Shown: one piece after another, positions 55,942 through 64,000 of the stretch
Numbering within the stretch: position 1 is the stretch's first letter
How the letters are laid out: every line of letters starts with the position of its first letter
Assembly: GCF_000186345.1 (NCBI RefSeq)
Contig: NC_014962.1
Coordinates: 4,120,450 to 4,184,449, forward strand
From: Isosphaera pallida ATCC 43644
GTDB taxonomy: Bacteria > Planctomycetota > Planctomycetia > Isosphaerales > Isosphaeraceae
Length of the DNA stretch: 64,000 nucleotides
Direction of reading: 5' to 3'
Position numbers and translations under genes: made by a program
The notes under the pieces: generated by a model
Told to the model about the DNA's origin: nothing
The model's database searches: none
The model's input: only the letters and a program-made list of their open reading frames with translations

Positions 55942-57420
55942 ATGGGGCCTCATTCACGTCACATGACCTCCTCATCCGTGGTGGCGTCCTCGGATCAACC
56001 CACCAAGATGAGTGGACGGAGCCCGCGATCCGCGCGTGGTCGGCGAGGTCGATCTCGATCGCGTGGGGGTCTAATCGCGTCCACCCTGGCGGCGGCGTTG
56101 CTGCCGGTTGCGCTGATGGTCGCTCAGCCGACTCTCATGTTCGAGCGCGGGTGGGTCCAGTTCGCCGGCGTGGTCGTCTATTGGTTCGGCCTGGCGCTGC
56201 TGGGCCGCATCCTCTGGCGTCTGCACGTCGAAGAGGTCGGGTTCCAACGAGCCGACGCCTGGGAACGAGCCGCCGATCTTGGCGAGATCGCCCGCTCCAT
56301 CCCACCCGACGACCCTAGCGAGCTAGCGCGACGGCTCCGCCAACTCGCGTTCACCCACTTGGTCATCTCATCGCCACCGCACCCGCGACCAAACGCTCCC
56401 GAGGCATCGTCATCCGATCGGATCGGAATTGCTGGCGTCCTTCCGTTGAACAGCCCTTGCGTTGAGCCCGCTCCCCGCCACGCCCCCCCCCTCACCCGCC
56501 CCTCACTGGGCCAACTCATCGAACTCAACCGCGAAGCATCCGCGCTCGATCAGGAGCGAGCCGCGGGCCGCTTCGCTTTGCCCCGCTATGCTCTCTACCT
56601 GCTACCGGTCATCGGCTTCATCGGCACGGTTGAGGGGATCTCGATCGCGCTGTTCCGCATGTCGCAAGTGCTGCCCACCGTCAACGACCTAGACGGCTTC
56701 CTCGCCAAACTCGCGGGAGTCACCTCAGCCCTCCAAATCGCCTTCGACAGCACCCTGCTGGCGCTCTTTCTAAGTGCGCCCTTGATGTTCGTCTTGACGT
56801 TGATCCAACGACGCTCGGAGGAAAACCTCGCTCGGATCGACCAGTGGATCGTGGAGAACGCCCTGCCGCGTCTGAGTGGCGACGATGCCTGGGCGGGTCT
56901 CTCCGAGGGTCTGGCCCGATTGGAACGCGCGATCGAGCGGCAATCGCACGCCACCCGCGCCACACTGGAGGCGCTGGGCGGCGGCCTCGCCCCGCAAACC
57001 GAACGCCTGGCCGACGCGGTGGCCCGTCTCGGGCTGGGTCTGGAACGATTCGAAAGCGCCGCGCAGCAACTCGCCGCCCTTCAAGACGACCTCCATGCAA
57101 TCGCCGGACTCGTTCATCAACACCTGGCGATTCAACGGAACGACCATGCTGCTCAAATCGACGCCCTGACGCGGCTGCGCCACGCCACCGAGCGTACCGC
57201 CCAGGGTGTCGAAGCGCTGGCCGGGTCGCTCGCCGAATCGTTCGCCGAATCGACCCTCTCGGCCCAACGTCAGCTCGAAACCACTTTGGCTGGTCTACGC
57301 GACACCCTTGAAATGCTGCATGTTAGCATAGATCAGGGACATGTCCTGTATCGCTCGATCGTGAAGAAGATGACTCCCGCGCATCTGGTCAGCACGCCGG
57401 GACGCGAGGACGCCGCTTAA
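55942..57420 (+). CDS. MotA/TolQ/ExbB-type proton channel protein with long tail
   Basis: 492 aa from ATG 55942, behind AGGAGGGACGAAGG. A basic N-terminus leads to two membrane helices (about residues 44-66 and 71-91). A cytoplasmic segment of about 110 residues follows, then the two helices that define the family: YLLPVIGFIGTVEGISIALF and LQIAFDSTLLALFLSAPLMF. Residues about 290-480 form a heptad-rich helical tail (LARLERAIERQSHATRATLE and similar). ExbB and TolQ end soon after the last helix, so the tail is extra. The channel would use the proton gradient to drive a partner. The next gene encodes a membrane protein in the partner position. ZorA of Zorya defence also has such a tail, but no ZorC or ZorD is nearby. 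Confidence 0.85.
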   Translation: MGPHSRHMTSSSVVASSDQPTKMSGRSPRSARGRRGRSRSRGGLIASTLAAALLPVALMVAQPTLMFERGWVQFAGVVVYWFGLALLGRILWRLHVEEVGFQRADAWERAADLGEIARSIPPDDPSELARRLRQLAFTHLVISSPPHPRPNAPEASSSDRIGIAGVLPLNSPCVEPAPRHAPPLTRPSLGQLIELNREASALDQERAAGRFALPRYALYLLPVIGFIGTVEGISIALFRMSQVLPTVNDLDGFLAKLAGVTSALQIAFDSTLLALFLSAPLMFVLTLIQRRSEENLARIDQWIVENALPRLSGDDAWAGLSEGLARLERAIERQSHATRATLEALGGGLAPQTERLADAVARLGLGLERFESAAQQLAALQDDLHAIAGLVHQHLAIQRNDHAAQIDALTRLRHATERTAQGVEALAGSLAESFAESTLSAQRQLETTLAGLRDTLEMLHVSIDQGHVLYRSIVKKMTPAHLVSTPGREDAA

Positions 57421-57503
57421 CCAAACCAAGCGAAAGCAAGCACTTCCTCGACAGTTTTCGACCTGGTTGGAATCGGTTCACGTTCGGCACGAGGACCCGC
57501 GCG

Positions 57504-58256
57504 ATGCGACACGGACGACGCGGACGATCGGGAGGCAGCTTCGAATACCCCAGTTCGGGCGAGGATTCGTTCGTGGCGGTGGTGGTGACCAAACTCACCG
57601 GCGCGCTGCTGTTCATCCTCATTCTCGTTATGGGCATCATGGCGCTGATTCCCCGCGCCCGGTTCGAGAGCGCCTCCCCACCCATCGATGCGGCTCGGAC
57701 GGTTCCCCTCGCGGTGGCCACCCGCGACCCGCTGCCCGAGGCGATCGCGGGCCGTCCCTATCGGCTCACCCTCGCACATCGCGGCGGCGTGGGCGGCGCG
57801 ACGGTCTGGGAACTTGTCGGTCCCCTGCCCGAAGGTCTGAGCTTCGACGCTTCGACCGCTACGATCGTCGGTACCCCAACAACCGCCACCGAGACCCCTG
57901 CCCCGCTGATGCTTACCGTCGCGGACGCCCAGGAGTCCGCGCAGGCGTGGGTGAGTCTGAGCGTTCTCAAAGCCGAATCGGCCTCCGTGTGGACTAAGCT
58001 GCCCCCGCCCAAGCGACCACCCGCCCCCCTGACCGCCTGGCTAGAACATGGCTTCGGCTTCCTTTTGATCGTTTTGATCACCGCCCTCGGATGGAACCTC
58101 CTGCGCAACCTGGAGCAATGGCGGTTGTCCCGCGACGACGCCCTCGACCTCGACCTCGACCGTCTCGCCACCCGCTACCGCCGCTTGCGGTTAATCGTGG
58201 CCGCCTTCGGCCTGACCACTGCCGCCGCGCTCGCCGGTTGGCTCATGCTCGGCTGA
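57504..58256 (+). CDS. Membrane protein with Ig-like domain, partner of the ExbB-like channel
   Basis: 250 aa from ATG 57504. An early helix at about residues 23-49 (VVVTKLTGALLFILILVMGI) is in the position of the single helix of ExbD/TolR/MotB partners, but holds no Asp; only Asp21 precedes it and Lys30 is inside. Residues about 75-140 match the putative Ig (He_PIG) pattern: PLPEGLSFDASTATIVGTPT. Two more helices follow (about 182-200 and 229-248). It lies 83 bp after the channel gene in the same orientation, so the two are probably one operon. Membership of the ExbD superfamily is inferred from position and the N-terminal layout, not from a conserved motif. Confidence 0.7.
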   Translation: MRHGRRGRSGGSFEYPSSGEDSFVAVVVTKLTGALLFILILVMGIMALIPRARFESASPPIDAARTVPLAVATRDPLPEAIAGRPYRLTLAHRGGVGGATVWELVGPLPEGLSFDASTATIVGTPTTATETPAPLMLTVADAQESAQAWVSLSVLKAESASVWTKLPPPKRPPAPLTAWLEHGFGFLLIVLITALGWNLLRNLEQWRLSRDDALDLDLDRLATRYRRLRLIVAAFGLTTAAALAGWLMLG

Positions 58257-58284
58257 ACTCACCTCCCTGAGAGTCACCGCCCAA

Positions 58285-58325
58285 GGGCGACCCTTGCCCC
58301 CAATCACAAGGCGAAGGGTGGTCCC
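58285..58325. terminator. Hairpin between convergent genes
   Basis: ACCCTTGCC (58290-58298) pairs with GGCGAAGGGT (58310-58319) with a one-base bulge. An outer GGG/CCC (58285-58287 and 58323-58325) extends the stem. It sits between the stop codons of the Ig-domain protein and the second DUF1559 gene, so it may end both transcripts. The T-run is weak. Confidence 0.45.
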
Positions 58326-58377
58326 ATTTGGATGAACTCGCGCTGGTGGTGAACACGTTCGAATCAATGTGATTGCA

Positions 58378-59394
58378 TCAATACGCATCCGCCGAGATCA
58401 CCTCGCCGCCAGCGACGGTTCCCAGCGCGCGCCAGGTTTCGCCGTTGATCGTGTCCTTGATGAACTTCACTGAACCGTCGCCAAACAGCACATTCACGCC
58501 GCCGGGATGGTGACTGCGGGCGGTGATCGCCGCGAAGGTGGGCCCCCCGTTTTTCTCGCGGATCCCGGTGATATCCAGGTCGGCGACGGGTTTGACGTGC
58601 TGACCCGGCGTCTTGCGGTTGGGAGTCCAGGCGGTGGTGAAGCCGGTTTGATGCACCGCGCCGTCGGACCACTCCTTATGGGCGAAGTTGCGTCCACAAC
58701 CACTGGAAAGATACTCCGGCACGAGTGCGTTGGGATCGGCGTTGATGGGAGGAATCGCCGCGGGATTCTGAACGTTGGCCAACGGGCCGCAGTCGCGCAA
58801 CAACGGATGCTTGGCTTTAACGTCGGAAGCCACCATCGTATTGCTCAGACCGTCGGTGAACTCGGCCAACCGACGGCTTCGATTGGGCCCAAAGGCCGAA
58901 CGAGTCTGCATCCCGCCAATCCCGCCGAAGACGAACCAATCGCCCATAGCAAAACCATAGTTGGTGATGTTGCCAAACTCGTTGGGGAACGGCGTCTGGT
59001 CCACTTCGCTGGGGCAGACGAAAATGGCGATCTTCATGACCGCAATCGTCGTGTTGATCGGCGAATCGCCGGGAAAGTGGAAGTTGATCCCATTGAAGAT
59101 GGGACCCTGCTCCAACAGCGGCAGCAATCGACCGTGGACACTCCAGCCCAACCAAAGCGTCACCGTGTTCCCCTGCCCCGCAATGATGCTCGACGGTGGG
59201 AACGTCCCCGCGATCGACTCGTAATTGTGCAGCCCCAACCCCAGCTGCTTGAGGTTGTTGATACATTGCGCCCGACGCGCCGCCTCGCGTGCCGCTTGCA
59301 CCGCCGGTAGCAACAACGCGATCAACACCGCGATGATGGCGATGACCACCAACAGCTCGATCAGGGTGAACCCCTTGCGATCGGTTCCACTCAT
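58378..59394 (-). CDS. DUF1559 prepilin-like protein (second copy)
   Basis: 338 aa. The N-terminus carries the prepilin motif KGFTLIELLVVIAIIAVLIA directly after a short basic leader, then LLPAVQAAREAARRAQCINN and LKQLGLGLHNYES, the classic DUF1559 opening. The C-terminus shows HPGGVNVLFGDGSVKFIKDT, the family's closing motif. ATG 59394 has AAGGGG about 10 bases upstream on the minus strand. Compared with the copy at 8617 it is closer to the family consensus and shorter. Function is unknown; prepilin-peptidase processing and a surface or periplasmic pseudopilus-like location are expected. It is unlinked to other pseudopilin genes here. Confidence 0.93.
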   Translation of the reverse strand: MSGTDRKGFTLIELLVVIAIIAVLIALLLPAVQAAREAARRAQCINNLKQLGLGLHNYESIAGTFPPSSIIAGQGNTVTLWLGWSVHGRLLPLLEQGPIFNGINFHFPGDSPINTTIAVMKIAIFVCPSEVDQTPFPNEFGNITNYGFAMGDWFVFGGIGGMQTRSAFGPNRSRRLAEFTDGLSNTMVASDVKAKHPLLRDCGPLANVQNPAAIPPINADPNALVPEYLSSGCGRNFAHKEWSDGAVHQTGFTTAWTPNRKTPGQHVKPVADLDITGIREKNGGPTFAAITARSHHPGGVNVLFGDGSVKFIKDTINGETWRALGTVAGGEVISADAY

Positions 59395-59594
59395 TCCTCA
59401 AATCCCCTTCGCTCACCAGCTCATCACGCTCGTGGTTCGGACCACCCCAGCCGCCGCGCGACTTGACCGGAGAGATTCCCAAACCCCAAACTGGACCACA
59501 AGCGAAGGTTTGATGAAATTTTCGGAGTCCTCGTTCCGGTTTGCTTGAGCTTGGGCGTAAGGGGACAGGGCCTTCGAGGTCGCTTGGAGGAAGA

Positions 59595-61247
59595 TCATTC
59601 CCACTCAATCGTGCCGGGGGGTTTGCTGGTGATATCGTAGGCGACTCGGTTGACACCTGGGACCTCGTTGACGATCCGGGTGGAAACCTTGGCGAGCAGG
59701 TCATGGGGCAATCGGGACCAGTCGGCGGTCATGAAGTCGTCAGTATCGACGGAACGGAGGACGATGGTTTCGTCATAGGTTCGACCGTCGCCCATGACGC
59801 CGACCGACTTGACCGGCAGAAGCACGGCGAAGGCCTGGCCGGTGCGGTCGTAGAGGCCCGCAGCGCGGAGTTCCTCCAGGAAGATCGCGTCGGCGCGTCG
59901 GAGGATTTCGAGGCGGCGAGGTTCGACCGGCCCCAAGCAGCGAACCGCCAAACCGGGACCCGGAAAGGGGTGGCGGCCAACAAACCAGGCGGGCAAACCG
60001 AGTTCGATCCCGAGCTTGCGGACCTCGTCCTTGAACAGGTCGCGCAAGGGTTCGATCAGTTCCAGACCCAACTCGGCGGGCAGACCTCCAACGTTGTGGT
60101 GATGTTTGATCGTGGCCGCTGGGCCGTCGGCTCCCCCTCCGCTCTCAATCACGTCGGGATAGAGCGTCCCTTGCGCCAGAAAACGGGCGTGGGGGATGGC
60201 AGCGGCTTCGTTGCGGAAGAGTTCAATGAATAAATGGCCGATTCGGATGCGTTTTTCCTGGGGATCGGTGACGCCTTGGAGCCGTTCCAGGAAGCGGTCG
60301 GCTGCGTCGATGACCCGCAATTCGACGGCGAAGTGGTCGCGGAAGGCGGCGACGACTGCGTCGCGCTCGCCGGCCCGTAACAACCCGTTGTCCACCAGCA
60401 CGCAGACCACCCGATCGCCGATGGCCCGCGCCAGAAGCGCCGCGGCGACCGCTGAATCCACCCCACCGGAGAGTCCGCAGACCACCCGGCCCTCCTCGCC
60501 GACCTGGCAACGAATCCGTTCGACGGCCCGCTCCAGAAAGGTGCCCATGTTCCAGTCACCCGGAGCGTGGCACACCCGCTTGAGAAAATTGCTGAGAATG
60601 GTTTGGCCGTATTCAGTGTGAACCACCTCGGGATGAAACTGAAGTCCATAGATTGGTCGATCGGTTTTGACGACCGCCGCCAGTGGGCAATCGCCCGAGC
60701 GCGCGAGAGCCCGAAATCCATTCGGAAGCTCGCGCACCTGATCGCCGTGACTCATCCAGACGATCGATTCGGGGGGAACTCCGGTAAAGAGTGGATCGTT
60801 GGCTGCCGATTCGAGCAAATGCAAGTGAGTGCGGCCATATTCCCGGGTTTCAGCGGAGCGGACCCCGCCCGGCGTTCCCAGCGCGTCGCACAGCAGTTGC
60901 ATTCCATAGCAGACTCCCAGGATCGGCACACCGAGGTCGAAGATTCGGGGGTCGCAACGAGGAGCGCTGGGATCGTAAACGCTGGCCGGTCCGCCTGAAA
61001 GGATCAACCCGATCGGATTGAGTTCCCGAACCCGTTCCACAGGCAAATCGTGACGAACGATCATCGCCAACGTACCCGCCTCACGGGCGCGTCGAGCCAG
61101 CAGTTGGACATACTGAGAGCCGAAATCGAACACCAAAACTGGGCGCGGCGAGACGCGGTCCACGAGGGATTCACTCGAAGACCGTTGGGAGGCGGGTTGG
61201 GAAGTCGAGGTCATCGGAGCATTCAAGTCAGACGAGAACAGGGGCAT
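59595..61247 (-). CDS. guaA: GMP synthase (glutamine-hydrolysing)
   Basis: 550 aa. The class I amidotransferase domain has the nucleophile Cys113 in [10 protein letters not shown] and the His/Glu of [12 protein letters not shown]. The ATP-pyrophosphatase domain has the P-loop [15 protein letters not shown] and the C-terminal dimerisation block with [12 protein letters not shown] and KPPGTIEWE at the end. It converts XMP to GMP in purine synthesis. ATG 61247 or ATG 61214 (11 codons later) could start it; homology begins near residue 34 and neither has a strong ribosome binding site. An N-terminal Ser-rich leader of about 30 residues is unusual. Confidence 0.96.
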   Translation of the reverse strand: MPLFSSDLNAPMTSTSQPASQRSSSESLVDRVSPRPVLVFDFGSQYVQLLARRAREAGTLAMIVRHDLPVERVRELNPIGLILSGGPASVYDPSAPRCDPRIFDLGVPILGVCYGMQLLCDALGTPGGVRSAETREYGRTHLHLLESAANDPLFTGVPPESIVWMSHGDQVRELPNGFRALARSGDCPLAAVVKTDRPIYGLQFHPEVVHTEYGQTILSNFLKRVCHAPGDWNMGTFLERAVERIRCQVGEEGRVVCGLSGGVDSAVAAALLARAIGDRVVCVLVDNGLLRAGERDAVVAAFRDHFAVELRVIDAADRFLERLQGVTDPQEKRIRIGHLFIELFRNEAAAIPHARFLAQGTLYPDVIESGGGADGPAATIKHHHNVGGLPAELGLELIEPLRDLFKDEVRKLGIELGLPAWFVGRHPFPGPGLAVRCLGPVEPRRLEILRRADAIFLEELRAAGLYDRTGQAFAVLLPVKSVGVMGDGRTYDETIVLRSVDTDDFMTADWSRLPHDLLAKVSTRIVNEVPGVNRVAYDITSKPPGTIEWE

Positions 61248-61531
61248 GGAACGGCCAAACCGTCATCATACCTGATCCGTCGCACCGATTCGATCGATTT
61301 TCCCGCGCAGGACCCTTGAAATGCTGGGATGGGAGGGAAGGATCGTCGCAAACGACCTTGCCCTCCTTGGCGGGTTAGTCATGGTTGCGGTCATCGTCGC
61401 GTGTGGCCGTCTTGGGTACAATCAGACATGACCAGGCGAGACGAGGCGAGCGGGAGGTTGGGTTCGGCTTGGAAGGCGGAACCGCCCGGAATAGCCCAAC
61501 CCACCCATGCGTAAGGGAGCTCACGCAACTG

Positions 61532-64000
61532 ATGACCAACCCACCCCCCCCACGGAACGTCAAGGTCGCCGATCCGCACGCCCTGGACCCGTTGATGGCC
61601 GACCTCACTCCAGCCCAGCGCCAGGCGGTCGCCCACCTGGAGGGGCCGATGTTGGTTCTGGCCGGAGCAGGGTCGGGAAAAACGCGGGTGATTACGCGTC
61701 GAATCGCTTACCTGATTCGATCCGGGGCGGTTGGCTCGTCGATCCTGGCGATCACCTTCACCAACAAGGCCGCCGGCGAAATGAAGCGGCGGATCGAAGA
61801 CATTGTCCCAAACTCGGGTGTGTGGGTCGGCACCTTTCACAGCGTGTGCGCCCGATTGATGCGCACCTACGCTCCCCTGATTGGACTGGATCGCGGCTTC
61901 ACAATCCACGACTCTTCCGACCGGATCAAAGTCATCAAGGCATGCGTGCGTCAGTTGGGACTGGACGATGCCGGGGTCTCGGCCGAGCGGTTGGAGGCGG
62001 TCATTTCCAAAGCCAAAAACGACCTGGTCGCCCCCGAGACACTGGCCCGCAACGCTTGGAACCACGAGGCGGTGCTGGCTGCGCGGGTCTATCCGCTTTA
62101 TCAACAGCGGCTCCGCGAGCAATCGGCGGTCGATTTCGACGACCTGTTGCTCCACATGGTCGCCATTCTCAAAAATCATCCCGAGGTCCGCAAGACGCTC
62201 GACGCGCGATTTCGATTCCTCTTGGTCGACGAATATCAGGACACGAACCTTGCTCAATACGCTATTCTCAAAGCGCTCTCGGTCGATCATCCCAATCTTT
62301 GTGTGACCGGTGACCCCGACCAGTCAATCTACGCCTGGCGGGGGGCAAACATTCACAACATCCTGGAGTTCGAGAAGGATTTTCCGGGCTGCAAGGTCGT
62401 CAAGCTAGAGCGCAACTACCGCAGCACTCGGAACATCCTCACGACCGCCGACGGGTTGATCCGCCACAACCGCCTCCGCAAACCCAAGGCACTTTTGACC
62501 GAAAACCCGCCAGGCGCTCCGGTACGGGTCGTCACTCACGCCAACGAGGCGGCCGAAGCCCGCGCAGTCGCCGCCGCAATCCGCGACCGGGTGGATCATC
62601 ATGGGTTCAGTTATTCGGATATTGCTATCTTCTGCCGCGTCACCGCCTTGACCCGTAACCTGGAATCTGCTTTGAGGTCGGCCCGGATTCCTTATCAAGT
62701 GGTGGGTGGGGTAGCCTTTTACGAACGTCAGGAGGTCAAAGACCTGCTCGCCTACCTGAAGTTAGCGGTCAACCCCAAGGACGACGTGGCATTCGAGCGC
62801 GTGGTCAACACGCCGCCCCGCGGCCTAGGCCAAACCACGCTGGATCACCTCCGCGCCTACGCTTCGCGGGTGGGAATCCCCCTGCTGAGGGCCGCCCGCG
62901 AGGCTCAACAAGTCGCGGCGATCAAGGACAAAGCTGCTCGGAGCTTGCGCGACTTTGCCTTATTGATGGACGAACTGGCCACCCTGCGTGATCAACCCGC
63001 CGAAGCGGCGCTGCGAAGCGTGCTGGCCCTCACCAGTTACCGCGCCTACCTGGCCGAAGCGCCTCAGGGCGAGGCCGAGGAGCGGCTGGCCAACCTCGAT
63101 GAATTGGTCTCGGCGGCCCGGGAGTACGACGCGACCCACACCGAGCCAACCCTGGACGGGTTTCTGGAGGAGGTCTCGTTGATCTCGGCGGTCGATCGAA
63201 TGCGCGACGACGCCGGCGCGGTGGCTGTCATGACGTTGCACGCCGCCAAGGGACTTGAGTTCCCCGTGGTGTTCATCATTGGACTGGAAGAGGGAATCCT
63301 GCCCCACTCCCGCTCCTCCGAAAGTCGGGAGGAGTTGGAGGAGGAACGACGGTTGCTCTTCGTCGGTATCACCCGCGCCCAGAAGGAGTTGACGATTAGT
63401 CATTGCAAGATACGTGAGTATCGTGGTCAACGTCAAGTGATGATCCCCTCTTGCTTTCTCAACGAACTGCCCGAGGAGTCGGTCGAATACGAGGATCGCT
63501 CCGCCCGCGAACCCTCCGGGTTCCATTGGGTCGAAGGGAACCACCGGGCTTTTCAGTCTTCGGGACGCAATGGAGCAAGTTGGGGATTGGTCCCGCGGGA
63601 ACCCAACCACCCCGCCGGAAGACCAAGAACCATGCGATCCCCAACCCATGATGACGACGCCATCGACCCTCCCGCGGGCGATGACCTTCCAGAGGTGCCA
63701 ATTGGGCGGCCGGCTGCATCCAGCGGTTCCAGCTCCTCCCAATCCACTGGCTTTCGGATGATCACCGCGGCCGACCTAGCCGGTGCCCATCCCACCCACT
63801 CCTCCCAAGATGAGCCGGGCCAATCCCCAGATCCGATCCAAAAACTCGGTCCCCAAGACGTGGAGCGCCTCAAACCAGGAACCGCCGTGCTTCATCCTCA
63901 TTACGGCTTGGGACGAGTGACCGGAATCGACGGGGCCGGCCCCCAACGCAAGGGACGCATTCGGTTCGCTGCCGGCGAAAAAACTTTTGTTCTGGCTAAA
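61532..64000 (+). CDS. UvrD/PcrA-type superfamily 1 DNA helicase, 3' end outside window
   Basis: The frame is open from ATG 61532 to the last base (823 codons), with AGGGAG about 12 bases upstream. All helicase motifs are visible: LTPAQRQAVAH, Walker A LAGAGSGKTRV, ITFTNKAAGEMKRR, GTFHSVCARL, LVDEYQDTN, GDPDQSIYAWRGAN, ERNYRSTRNIL, MTLHAAKGLEFPVVFI and EEERRLLFVGITRAQ. It unwinds DNA 3'-5' in nucleotide excision and mismatch repair and at stalled forks. After the motor core (about residue 640) a Pro/Ser/Asp-rich linker leads to VLHPHYGLGRVTGID, the start of the C-terminal Tudor-like domain of PcrA/UvrD that contacts RNA polymerase. Confidence 0.95.
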   Translation, partial: MTNPPPPRNVKVADPHALDPLMADLTPAQRQAVAHLEGPMLVLAGAGSGKTRVITRRIAYLIRSGAVGSSILAITFTNKAAGEMKRRIEDIVPNSGVWVGTFHSVCARLMRTYAPLIGLDRGFTIHDSSDRIKVIKACVRQLGLDDAGVSAERLEAVISKAKNDLVAPETLARNAWNHEAVLAARVYPLYQQRLREQSAVDFDDLLLHMVAILKNHPEVRKTLDARFRFLLVDEYQDTNLAQYAILKALSVDHPNLCVTGDPDQSIYAWRGANIHNILEFEKDFPGCKVVKLERNYRSTRNILTTADGLIRHNRLRKPKALLTENPPGAPVRVVTHANEAAEARAVAAAIRDRVDHHGFSYSDIAIFCRVTALTRNLESALRSARIPYQVVGGVAFYERQEVKDLLAYLKLAVNPKDDVAFERVVNTPPRGLGQTTLDHLRAYASRVGIPLLRAAREAQQVAAIKDKAARSLRDFALLMDELATLRDQPAEAALRSVLALTSYRAYLAEAPQGEAEERLANLDELVSAAREYDATHTEPTLDGFLEEVSLISAVDRMRDDAGAVAVMTLHAAKGLEFPVVFIIGLEEGILPHSRSSESREELEEERRLLFVGITRAQKELTISHCKIREYRGQRQVMIPSCFLNELPEESVEYEDRSAREPSGFHWVEGNHRAFQSSGRNGASWGLVPREPNHPAGRPRTMRSPTHDDDAIDPPAGDDLPEVPIGRPAASSGSSSSQSTGFRMITAADLAGAHPTHSSQDEPGQSPDPIQKLGPQDVERLKPGTAVLHPHYGLGRVTGIDGAGPQRKGRIRFAAGEKTFVLAK

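Noticed and set aside
55942-58256. Zorya anti-phage system (ZorA/ZorB)
   Set aside because: Only the channel with a long tail resembles ZorA. The partner has no OmpA-like peptidoglycan-binding domain and no ZorC, ZorD or ZorE gene is nearby.

Overview
The window is GC-rich, gene-dense bacterial chromosome from a planctomycete, most likely the Isosphaera/Singulisphaera group. The support is a set of families concentrated in that phylum: two DUF1559 prepilin-like proteins, a DUF1549/DUF1553 protein followed by a DUF1501 protein, a LEPR-type N-terminal motif on a dockerin protein, and a redoxin/cytochrome/copper-monooxygenase fusion. I cannot fix the species from sequence alone. No rRNA, tRNA, CRISPR array, insertion sequence or prophage was recognised.

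Layout. 1-9864 is a pseudopilin-like cluster: a GspJ-like protein cut by the window edge, a giant GspK-like protein of about 2180 aa, and a DUF1559 protein. 9975-10578 holds two inverted arrays of a 7-bp repeat around an AT-richer spacer; the second array runs up to the ribosome binding site of the redoxin/cytochrome/monooxygenase gene (10595-12478). Next comes a secreted subtilisin-fold protein with PPC-like repeats and a C-terminal dockerin (12881-16807), whose catalytic residues appear to be replaced. 17625-19920 encodes 5-formyltetrahydrofolate cyclo-ligase and a Thermus-type isocitrate dehydrogenase. 19943-27836 is rich in protein quality control: HtpG, GroEL/GroES and an HtrA-type protease, with a DUF1028 protein between.

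27837-45316 is housekeeping and accessory metabolism: an LpxH-like phosphoesterase, a full-length Lhr-type helicase, a sugar-nucleotide-type epimerase, a compact minus-strand operon (secreted protein, class IV aminotransferase, Nif3-like protein), an M29 aminopeptidase, a rhomboid protease, a GT87-type glycosyltransferase, a small proline-rich secreted protein with an exact 63-bp tandem duplication, RNase III and the EF-P paralogue EfpL/YeiP. 45402-50679 carries maltokinase, an anti-sigma-like membrane protein, its ECF sigma factor and an endonuclease III-like protein.

50980-58256 returns to planctomycete-type genes: the DUF1549/1553 protein, a DUF1501 gene broken by a frameshift, a TPR protein, and an ExbB/MotA-like channel with a long tail followed by a membrane protein with an Ig-like domain. 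The window ends with a second DUF1559 protein, GMP synthase and a UvrD/PcrA helicase that runs off the edge.

Start codons were chosen by ribosome binding site and family alignment by eye; several remain open and are flagged. All family calls rest on motif recognition, not database searches.
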